Source of the DNA: an uncultured Roseiflexaceae bacterium
Lineage (GTDB): Bacteria; Chloroflexota; Chloroflexia; Chloroflexales; Roseiflexaceae
DNA length: 10,760 bases
NCBI GenBank assembly: GCA_903932805.1
Contig: CAIZHO010000021.1
Location: 1-10,760, forward strand
Direction: 5' to 3'
Below, piece after piece: positions 1 to 5,862 of this stretch. The notes under the pieces were generated by a model. It was given only the letters and a program-made list of their open reading frames with translations, was not told the origin of the DNA and did not search any database. Position 1 is the first letter of the stretch. Each line of letters opens with the position of its first letter. A program made the translations under genes and the position numbers.

Positions 1-343
1 GATGGCGCTTGCTGCTGATGTTCACCCAAATGAACGACCACGCCCACCCATAATCGAGGCCGAGGTAGACCAGGGTGTGTGCGAGCGCATAGAGACCAGC
101 ACTGACACCGAGCGGACGACGCCAGGGTGCAATCGACTTGAGCCCTGCCCATCGTACCAACGGGGTGATGGCAAGGCTTGCAACGAGGAGGAGTAATGAA
201 GCGGTGCCGCTCCAGGACGTCAACGCAGCAACGGGATCTCGTGGGATCCCACGTATGATCACGACCCCGCTGTACCACAGGAACGGCGCGACACAGAGCA
301 GCAAGACGATGTATGACGGTAGACGCGAGCGCGACGGAATCAT
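1..343 (-). CDS. msrQ: MsrQ, haem-binding membrane subunit of the MsrPQ methionine sulfoxide reductase (partial, C-terminus off window)
   Basis: MsrQ (formerly YedZ) is an inner-membrane haem b protein of the ferric-reductase-like family. It passes electrons from the quinone pool or a flavin reductase to MsrP. Reading the minus strand from the ATG at 343-341 gives about 114 residues before the window edge. Visible are a first hydrophobic segment (about residues 11-30), a second (about 46-63) ending in the family-like ITPL, then RRPLG (75-79), and a third segment containing His89 in the context LAHTLVYLGLD, a likely haem ligand. The start overlaps the msrP stop by one base (TGATG), which implies translational coupling in one operon. 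The rest of the family's usual roughly 200 residues lies beyond position 1. Identification rests on the motifs plus the msrP neighbour and is quite secure. Confidence 0.88.
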   Translation of the reverse strand, partial: MIPSRSRLPSYIVLLLCVAPFLWYSGVVIIRGIPRDPVAALTSWSGTASLLLLVASLAITPLVRWAGLKSIAPWRRPLGVSAGLYALAHTLVYLGLDYGWAWSFIWVNISSKRH

Positions 344-1296
344 CAGTAGAACTTCCGCAGATCCATGCCCGTGTACATCGAGGCAACCTGATCTTTGTAG
401 CCGTTGAATACAAGGGTGGGGCGACGACCGAGTTCGCCGATACGGCGTTCGTCGGCTTGCGACCAGCGTGGGTGGTCGACCCGTGGGTTGACGTTCGCAA
501 AAAAGCCATATTCGTCCGGCGCGGCAGCCATCCACAGTGAGGTCGGCTGCGTGTCGGTCAGCGTGATGCGGACGACTGCTTTGATGCTCTTGAAGCCATA
601 CTTCCAAGGCACGACCAACCGCAGTGGTGCGCCATTTTGGGCGGGCAGGGGTTTTCCGTAGACACCAGTGGCCATCAGGGTCAAGTCGTGCATCGCTTCA
701 TCGAGTCGCAAGCCTTCGACATAGGGCCACTGGTACCAGGGCTCGCTTTGGCCCGGCATGCGCGTAACGTCGTTGAGGGTCTCGAACCGCACATATTTGG
801 CGGTGGCGGTCGGCTCGACGAGACTGAGCAACGCATGCAGGGGAAATCCCGACCACGGCACCACCATCGACCAGCCTTCGACGCAGCGTAACCGATAAAT
901 GCGTTCTGCGGCTTGGAGTGCCTGCAGATCTTCGAGGCCAAACGTGCGTGGCTTGGCGACAAGGCCATCGACGACGACACTCCATGGCGAGGTGACAAAG
1001 CCCGCTGCGACGTCTTTGACCCGTTCTTTGTCGGTCGTAAATTCGTAGTAGTTGTTGTAGCCCGTGACGGTTTCGTAGGGGGTCAACGTATTTCCGAGCT
1101 CATCACTCTGCCCGACCACTGCACCAGGAGTGAATGGAGCTTCGGGCGTCGCCGGGGGCTCTTGGCTGACCGGTGCGGCAGATCCACACGCGGCGAGGAG
1201 CGTCGAAGCCCCAGCGAACATGGGCAGGCTGAACATGCGACGGCGTTGCCAAAACAGCTGTTCTGGCGTTATTTCGGACGATGGAATATGCGACAT
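343..1296 (-). CDS. msrP: MsrP, periplasmic/extracytoplasmic molybdopterin protein-methionine-S-oxide reductase catalytic subunit
   Basis: MsrP (formerly YedY) reduces methionine sulfoxide in exported proteins with a molybdopterin cofactor, taking electrons from MsrQ. The protein is 317 residues, close to the family norm. The N-terminus has a twin-arginine motif (RRR at 18-20 followed by MF) and a hydrophobic stretch ending in LLAAC, with Cys37 a possible lipobox cysteine. This suggests Tat export and lipid anchoring. The sulfite-oxidase-type fold follows. The [12 protein letters not shown] segment has Cys138 as the expected molybdenum ligand. Further on are WKYGFKSIK and, near the C-terminus, [10 protein letters not shown] then VDHPRWSQ and ERRIG, all hallmarks of MsrP. 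I chose the ATG at 1296-1294 because GGAG lies 8 bases upstream and the protein then starts with the usual short n-region. An in-frame upstream ATG at 1440 would run into the divergent DUF507 gene. msrQ follows with a one-base overlap. Confidence 0.95.
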   Translation of the reverse strand: MSHIPSSEITPEQLFWQRRRMFSLPMFAGASTLLAACGSAAPVSQEPPATPEAPFTPGAVVGQSDELGNTLTPYETVTGYNNYYEFTTDKERVKDVAAGFVTSPWSVVVDGLVAKPRTFGLEDLQALQAAERIYRLRCVEGWSMVVPWSGFPLHALLSLVEPTATAKYVRFETLNDVTRMPGQSEPWYQWPYVEGLRLDEAMHDLTLMATGVYGKPLPAQNGAPLRLVVPWKYGFKSIKAVVRITLTDTQPTSLWMAAAPDEYGFFANVNPRVDHPRWSQADERRIGELGRRPTLVFNGYKDQVASMYTGMDLRKFY

Positions 1297-1325
1297 GGAA
1301 CGGGCTCCGTTCAGTACAAAGACTT

Positions 1326-1352
1326 CGTGAATACATGTATCGTAGCGTGAAT
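1326..1352. promoter_or_regulatory. Repeat/palindrome cluster between divergent msrP and DUF507 genes
   Basis: The heptamer CGTGAAT occurs at 1326-1332 and again at 1346-1352, exactly 20 bp apart, which is about two helical turns. Between them, and overlapping the first copy, lies the perfect 10-bp palindrome ATACATGTAT (1331-1340). The cluster sits in the 96-bp divergent spacer, just upstream of the DUF507 -10-like box and 30 bp upstream of the msrP start. This fits a regulator-binding site, but it is inferred from spacing and position only. Confidence 0.35.
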
Positions 1353-1361
1353 TGATTAACG

Positions 1362-1367
1362 TATAAT
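1362..1367 (+). promoter_or_regulatory. Candidate -10 box for the DUF507 gene
   Basis: A consensus TATAAT hexamer lies 26 bases upstream of the DUF507 ATG. No convincing -35 hexamer is seen 16-18 bp upstream, where the CGTGAAT repeats lie, so the promoter may depend on an activator. The leader would be about 15-20 nt and contain the strong ribosome binding site. Confidence 0.45.
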
Positions 1368-1392
1368 AAATCGAGAGGGAAGGAGGTGCGTC

Positions 1393-1692
1393 ATGCGCCT
1401 GAGCGAAGAAAAAATCTTCCGCATTGCCGAGCGAATCCACGACGAACTCGTGGCGCGCGATTTGGTTCGCTACCGGGATCCGGTCGGGATCAAACCAGCA
1501 GCTGCCCGCGGCGCGCGCATTCGTGCGATTGTCGATTTCATCACTGCTGACCTCAAAGTCGAAGAAGACATCGACGCAGAAGTCGAAAAAATCCTAGACA
1601 CATACTCACGTGTCCTGAAAGCGACCGAACGTGACGTCTTGCGGCGCAAACACAAAGAAGACGTCGCCCGTCGCCGTAATTACGAACTCTAA
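1393..1692 (+). CDS. DUF507 family protein
   Basis: This 99-residue, highly charged, soluble and probably all-helical protein matches the DUF507 family in length and pattern. It opens MRLSEEK, has a central RIRAIVDFI helix, an acidic [13 protein letters not shown] stretch (about residues 57-69), and a basic tail with [15 protein letters not shown] (about 81-95). No biochemical role is established for the family that I can rely on. The start is well set: AGGAGGT at 1381-1387 lies 5 bases before the ATG. The gene is divergent from msrP and followed on the same strand by the BTAD regulator after a short gap without an obvious terminator, so the two may be co-transcribed. Confidence 0.85.
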   Translation: MRLSEEKIFRIAERIHDELVARDLVRYRDPVGIKPAAARGARIRAIVDFITADLKVEEDIDAEVEKILDTYSRVLKATERDVLRRKHKEDVARRRNYEL

Positions 1693-1806
1693 CTGATACT
1701 ACGGAAGAACATTGCAGCGTGAGTGAATAGACGAATGTGCGCCTGCATTATTCGACGTACTCCGCGCTTTATCATGGTTGCATACCCTTCCATGCGGATA
1801 ACATAC

Positions 1807-4803
1807 ATGGTCCCCGTGCGCATACAACTGTTGGGCAATGCACAGATACACCGCGGCGATGGTGCACCCGTCGCGTTGCGTCGACGTGCTCGTTTGCTGG
1901 TTTTTTACATTGCATCACACAGCGACGGATTGAGTCGTGAGCGGTGTATGGCGGTTTTTTGGCCCGACGACGCACCCCACACCGCGCGCCAGATGCTGCG
2001 TACTGCCTTACATCACATCAAAATCGCCTGTGGCCCGATCCTCGTTACCGACCACCAATCGATTCGACTCCACCCAGACGTACCCGTCGACACCAGGCTC
2101 CTCCACCATGCACAACCTGGGGATGCACAGACCGATGCGTTACTCGATGCTGAACCGGGGAACTTTTGCGCTGAACTCGACAGCGGCGGCATCGATGCTA
2201 TCGAGGCATGGGTCGACAGCGAACGCAGTCGGTGGCGTCGTCGCATTGCTGACCTGCTGTTGCAGCACAGTCACTGGTTAGCCGCCAATAGTCGGTTGCA
2301 ACGCGCAGTACAGGCGGTGACCGCTGCCCTCCAATACGAGCCGCTGCGCGAAGAAATCAGTCAGTATGCGATGCAATTACACATGCGGGTCAATAATCGG
2401 GCCGCTGCAATTGCATGTTATGAAGCATTGTTACATGCCCTCGACGATCAACTCGGGGTCCCGCCGCTCCCCGCAACCAGCGCGTTGTACCACGACATTG
2501 TGACCGATCGGTTTGTGCTCCCTAGCGAGCCAGGGCAGGCACCCGCTACGGATCCGTTCATCGGACGTCAAGCCGAACTGACGATCTTGCACGGTCAGTC
2601 CTGGGATGGTCGGGTCGTGGTATTGACGGGAGCACCAGGGATTGGGAAAACACGACTGGCCCAAGAGTACCTGCGCCGCAGCAACGCAATAATCGTGCAT
2701 GCCGTTGCCTACGCTGGTGACGAGTTCTTGCCCTTTCACGTACTCAGTCGTGCGCTACGCACGTTATTTGCGGCCCCGCGTTGGCATCAGCTCCGGAGCC
2801 ACGCCATCTTGCCAGCAGTGTGGCAAGCAGAACTCCGCCGGCTCTGGCCAGAATTGCCCGGTGGCGAACCAGACACGATCCCCCGCGACGGCACTGATGC
2901 ACGCCTCCCTGAGGCTATCGCTCTGCTGTTGCAGCATATTGCCCAAGAGCAACGCATCGCACTCTTTATCGATGATGCACAATGGCTCGACGATGCATCA
3001 GCACGGGTTTTTGTTGCGCTTACGCGGCGCTCCCTCGACGCGAGCTGGCTTATCTGTATGACACTCCGGCCAGGGATAGTGCCTGATCCGGTGCAGCAGC
3101 TGGTGAACCATGCCGATCGTCTCGGAACACTCACGACGGTCGCACTTCATCCATTGAGTATGACCGAAAGCACCCAACTCGCACATACACACAACCCAGA
3201 GTTAAGCGAACAAACCATCGAACGTGCCGAAGGCAATCCGTTTATGGTGGTCGCGTTTGCCCGGGCACCCGCGCCATCGAGCATCGAGCTCCCAGACGCC
3301 ATTCGTGTCCTGACTGCAACACGGATTGCATCGCTCAGCGATGACGCGCGCCGCTTGGCCCAAGCCGGTGCTGTCGCTGGCCGTGAATTTGAGTACCTCC
3401 TCTGCGCACAGATTGCCCATCTCGACGAACATGCTGCGGTCCGTGCATGTGATGAGTTAGTGCAGCATGGAATTATCCGGATTGTCACTGGGACATTGGC
3501 ACGGTTTGACCACCCTCTGACCGTTGAAAGTATTCAGTCCAGTGCTGGTCCCGCAACGCTCAATCACCTATATCACGAATTTGCCACGCTCCTCGCCACC
3601 CAGCAGACGGTCGATCATGCCAGGGTCGCGAATTTTTACGCTGCCGCCGGGCTTGGTGATCGCGCACTCCCGTACGCAGATGCTGCTGCACAGACTGCAC
3701 ACGAGTTAGGTGCCTGGGGTGAAGCCGAGTATTACATGCGCATGGCATTACGCGCCGCATCGAGCACACAGCACGCACAGCGATGGCTCGCACTGGGCGA
3801 CATGTTGGTATGGTCTGGTAATGAATCAGGTGCCGTCGACGCACTGCGCCAGGCACTCGATACCGACGAGAGCCACGATGGGCGCGTCGCCGACGCAGCA
3901 CGCCTTGCAATGGCACGCAGTGCGCTCCCAGCAGCCCGCTATGACGATGCGATTGCTATCGCCGAACCGCTCACCAATCACATCGATCCGGTTCTTGCGC
4001 TGCATGCCCAATTCATCTGTGGCACCGCGTATTCCCTTGCGGGAGTTGCACTCGACACAGCGTCGGCCTACTTATCCGCCGCAGAAGAACGTTGTGTCGC
4101 GCACGCAGCCTATGATGTGTTGCCACGGATTATCTTCGAGCACGGCGGGATTGCAGCTCAGCAGGGGAACTTGACGCTTGCTGTAGCCCGTTATCGCGAT
4201 GCAATCCGCGCCGCCGAAGACCATCCGCATCCCCATACTCAGATTTGGCACATCCTGGCACACAACAATCTCGGCTACCATTTGCTCCTCCTCGGCAATG
4301 TAACGGATGCAGCGCGCCATGCACGGATTGCCTTGCGCATGAGTGACCGCGTTGGATTGCTCCGTCTCCAGAGTTATGTGTTCTCGACGATGGGCGAAAT
4401 AGCCCTTGCCCGGGCAGATACGCATGCGGCCGAACGACACTTTCACGAGGCGCTTGCGTGTGCAGAACGCTACGCAATGCCCGAACGTATAGCCGGGTTG
4501 CATGCAAATCTGGGCCTCGTGGCCCGTGCACGCGAAGACATTGATACTGCTACTGCTGCATTCGAACACGCCCTCAACCGTGCAGATGCCCTCGGAGTGC
4601 ATCATCTTGCGGCACAGATCCGCATCTGGCTTGCGTCAGTGGTAGACGTGTCACGGGCACGCCAGCTGCTGCATGATGCGCAGATTATTGCGCAGAACGG
4701 TGGTCGCGTTCGCTTGCTCGCCGAAATTGCATCCCTCCTCGCCGACCTTCCGCCTGATGTCCCCGCACCACCCCAACCGCGCACAGTGCCCATCGCACGC
4801 TGA
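1807..4803 (+). CDS. BTAD-type winged-helix transcriptional activator with AAA ATPase and TPR repeats (SARP/MalT-like architecture)
   Basis: This is a large (998 residue) cytoplasmic signal-transduction ATPase. Residues about 3-90 form an OmpR-type winged helix as in SARP/BTAD regulators: VRIQLLGN start, LSRERCMAVFWPD, then ARQMLRTALHHIK. About 95-235 is the helical bacterial transcriptional activation domain. An AAA/STAND-like ATPase follows, with Walker A GAPGIGKT at 275-282 and Walker B IALFIDD at 384-390. The C-terminal half (about 560-980) is rich in TPR-like helical pairs with repeated Ala/Gly/Tyr patterns. There is no C-terminal LuxR helix-turn-helix, so DNA binding should come from the N-terminus. 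Family members use ATP-dependent oligomerisation to activate transcription; ligand and targets here are unknown. The start is uncertain. In-frame alternatives are GTG at 1723 and ATGs at 1735, 1774 and 1792. I prefer 1807 because the conserved domain begins at once; no good ribosome binding site marks any of them. Confidence 0.88.
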   Translation: MVPVRIQLLGNAQIHRGDGAPVALRRRARLLVFYIASHSDGLSRERCMAVFWPDDAPHTARQMLRTALHHIKIACGPILVTDHQSIRLHPDVPVDTRLLHHAQPGDAQTDALLDAEPGNFCAELDSGGIDAIEAWVDSERSRWRRRIADLLLQHSHWLAANSRLQRAVQAVTAALQYEPLREEISQYAMQLHMRVNNRAAAIACYEALLHALDDQLGVPPLPATSALYHDIVTDRFVLPSEPGQAPATDPFIGRQAELTILHGQSWDGRVVVLTGAPGIGKTRLAQEYLRRSNAIIVHAVAYAGDEFLPFHVLSRALRTLFAAPRWHQLRSHAILPAVWQAELRRLWPELPGGEPDTIPRDGTDARLPEAIALLLQHIAQEQRIALFIDDAQWLDDASARVFVALTRRSLDASWLICMTLRPGIVPDPVQQLVNHADRLGTLTTVALHPLSMTESTQLAHTHNPELSEQTIERAEGNPFMVVAFARAPAPSSIELPDAIRVLTATRIASLSDDARRLAQAGAVAGREFEYLLCAQIAHLDEHAAVRACDELVQHGIIRIVTGTLARFDHPLTVESIQSSAGPATLNHLYHEFATLLATQQTVDHARVANFYAAAGLGDRALPYADAAAQTAHELGAWGEAEYYMRMALRAASSTQHAQRWLALGDMLVWSGNESGAVDALRQALDTDESHDGRVADAARLAMARSALPAARYDDAIAIAEPLTNHIDPVLALHAQFICGTAYSLAGVALDTASAYLSAAEERCVAHAAYDVLPRIIFEHGGIAAQQGNLTLAVARYRDAIRAAEDHPHPHTQIWHILAHNNLGYHLLLLGNVTDAARHARIALRMSDRVGLLRLQSYVFSTMGEIALARADTHAAERHFHEALACAERYAMPERIAGLHANLGLVARAREDIDTATAAFEHALNRADALGVHHLAAQIRIWLASVVDVSRARQLLHDAQIIAQNGGRVRLLAEIASLLADLPPDVPAPPQPRTVPIAR

Positions 4804-4831
4804 AAACAGGTGGACTCATGTGCTGAGGTAC

Positions 4832-4868
4832 GTGTGTATACGCTGTGTATACGGGGCTGTATATGCGG
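4832..4868. repeat. GTATAC-type tandem repeat array upstream of the YceI gene (candidate operator)
   Basis: The decamer TGTGTATACG occurs at 4833-4842 and 4844-4853, an 11-bp period. A third, diverged unit CTGTATATGCGG at 4857-4868 matches 4843-4854 at 10 of 12 positions, both differences being transitions. Each core (GTATAC at 4836-4841 and 4847-4852, GTATAT at 4859-4864) is palindromic or nearly so. The spacing of 11-12 bp puts the cores on the same face of the helix. The array ends 7 bp before a -10-like box and 54 bp before the YceI start, so a cooperatively bound regulator is plausible. Confidence 0.5.
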
Positions 4869-4874
4869 CGGGAC

Positions 4875-4880
4875 TATAGT
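4875..4880 (+). promoter_or_regulatory. Candidate -10 box for the YceI gene
   Basis: TATAGT lies 42 bases upstream of the YceI ATG. No -35-like hexamer is found at the expected distance; the GTATAC array covers that position instead, which would suit an activator- or repressor-controlled promoter. The assignment is by inspection only. Confidence 0.35.
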
Positions 4881-4922
4881 GCTGATGTGAGATCAGTCAC
4901 CACATACAAAGGAGCATGCACC

Positions 4923-5444
4923 ATGGCTTGGAACATCGATACCGCCCATTCGGAAGTCACCTTCTCGGTCCGCCACATGATGATTTCGAACGTCCGCGGC
5001 CAGTTCAAAAAGTTTTCTGGCACCATCAACATCGACGAAGCCAAACCCGCTTATTCTTCGGTCGACGTCACCATCGACGTCGCAAGCATCGACACCCGTG
5101 ACGAAAAGCGCGACGGGCACTTGATCAGCCCAGAGCTGTTTGATGCCGCCACGCATCCGACGATTACCTTCAAAAGCACACGCATTGCTGTCGGTGGCAC
5201 GAACATTGGAACGATTTTTGGCGATTTGACGATCAAAGGTATCACCCGTCAGGTTGCCCTTGACGTCACATTTTCGGGCAAAGCAAAAAGCCCCTGGGGC
5301 ACGACCAGCGCTGGATTTTCGGCAACGACCAAAATCAATCGCACGGATTATGATTTGACCTGGAACGTCGCACTCGAAACAGGCGGGATACTCGTCGGCG
5401 AAGAAATCTCCATCAACATCGAGCTCGAAGCCGTTCATAGCTAA
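4923..5444 (+). CDS. YceI family polyisoprenoid-binding-type protein
   Basis: YceI-like proteins form a lipocalin-like beta barrel that binds isoprenoid-type lipids such as polyprenyl chains or quinones; several are linked to acid, alkaline or oxidative stress. The 173-residue product covers the whole domain. It opens WNIDTAHSEVTFSVRHMMIS (3-22), then VRGQFKKFSGTI (24-35), a strand-rich VDVTIDVASIDTRDEKRDGHL region (48-68), FDAATHPTITFKST (73-86), GDLTIKGITR (100-109) and NRTDYDLTWN (139-148). No signal peptide is present, so it is probably cytoplasmic, unlike E. coli YceI. The start is fixed by AAAGGAG at 4908-4914, 8 bases before the ATG. An upstream in-frame ATG at 4845 lies inside the repeat array and is rejected. 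The gene appears to be a single-gene unit with its own control region and terminator. Confidence 0.93.
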   Translation: MAWNIDTAHSEVTFSVRHMMISNVRGQFKKFSGTINIDEAKPAYSSVDVTIDVASIDTRDEKRDGHLISPELFDAATHPTITFKSTRIAVGGTNIGTIFGDLTIKGITRQVALDVTFSGKAKSPWGTTSAGFSATTKINRTDYDLTWNVALETGGILVGEEISINIELEAVHS

Positions 5445-5453
5445 TTGTTACCG

Positions 5454-5490
5454 AAACACCCGCATGCATCTGTGATGCATGCGGGTGTTT
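5454..5490. terminator. Perfect 17-bp hairpin between convergent YceI and TfoX-domain genes, likely bidirectional terminator
   Basis: The arms at 5454-5470 and 5474-5490 are perfect reverse complements separated by a 3-base loop (TGT). The hairpin starts 10 bases after the YceI stop. The outer AAA/TTT pairs give a short U-run on each strand (TTTGTT on the plus side), so the signal is weaker in its U-tract than a textbook terminator but has a very stable GC-rich stem. It lies 17 bases beyond the stop of the opposing TfoX-domain gene, so it probably serves both. Confidence 0.8.
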
Positions 5491-5506
5491 GTTGTGGTCG
5501 AACTGG

Positions 5507-5833
5507 TTATTTCGCTTCCAACGTCGCATTAAATGCATGCGCCTGGGCAATCCACTGCTCGAGATCTGCGTCACGGTCGATGTGCATATCATCGATGATG
5601 ATAAACCCTTGCATCCGTTTGGGATCACGTGCGAGCGGCTGTGCCACACCGCTATTGAGATATCTCGCCCCATCGGCCGCCGACACGCGCACCATCAGCC
5701 CTCTGCTAAAAACCCCAACCAGCATATGACCCCGCGCAAAAAACACCACACCACCAAACATCCGTTTGGCGGGGTAGTGCTGGGAGGGGAGAAACTCGCT
5801 CAAGCGTTCAACGAGTGCCTTCGAGTACGCCAT
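5507..5833 (-). CDS. TfoX N-terminal-domain family protein
   Basis: The 108-residue product matches the TfoX N-terminal domain. The family signature MFGGVVFF is at residues 25-32, followed by GHMLVGVFSRGLMVRVS and a C-terminal helix (about 90-104). TfoX/Sxy proteins were first known as competence regulators in gammaproteobacteria. Stand-alone N-terminal-domain proteins like this one occur widely in bacteria without competence links, and their role is unclear. The C-terminal TfoX domain is absent. The start at 5833-5831 is supported by GGGGAGGA a few bases upstream. It lies 29 bp downstream of the channel gene on the same strand, so co-transcription is likely, and it ends facing the YceI gene with a shared hairpin. 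Confidence 0.87.
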   Translation of the reverse strand: MAYSKALVERLSEFLPSQHYPAKRMFGGVVFFARGHMLVGVFSRGLMVRVSAADGARYLNSGVAQPLARDPKRMQGFIIIDDMHIDRDADLEQWIAQAHAFNATLEAK

Positions 5834-5862
5834 TTATTCCTCCCCTTGTTCTCCGCAAAGGA

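Noticed and set aside
2..540. Plus-strand short open frames across msrQ and the end of msrP
   Set aside because: The minus strand encodes conserved MsrQ and MsrP motifs through this stretch; the plus-strand products look random.
1297..1440. Upstream in-frame extension of msrP to an ATG at 1440
   Set aside because: It would overlap the well-supported DUF507 gene and its promoter, and it would put 48 atypical residues before the Tat signal. The ATG at 1296 has a good ribosome binding site.
4072..4605. 177-codon minus-strand open frame opposite the TPR region of the regulator
   Set aside because: It is a shadow of a repetitive, alanine-rich coding region, with no recognisable product.
4845..4922. 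Longer YceI start at 4845
   Set aside because: It lies in the repeat array and has no ribosome binding site. The family's N-terminus begins right after the ATG at 4923, which has AAAGGAG 8 bases upstream.
4893..5438. 181-codon minus-strand open frame opposite the YceI gene
   Set aside because: It is a complement of the YceI coding sequence with no family signature or ribosome binding site.
5533..5541. Third copy of ATGCATGCG near the hairpin
   Set aside because: It lies within the TfoX-domain coding region, is only 9 bp, and is not part of a stem, so chance is the simplest explanation.
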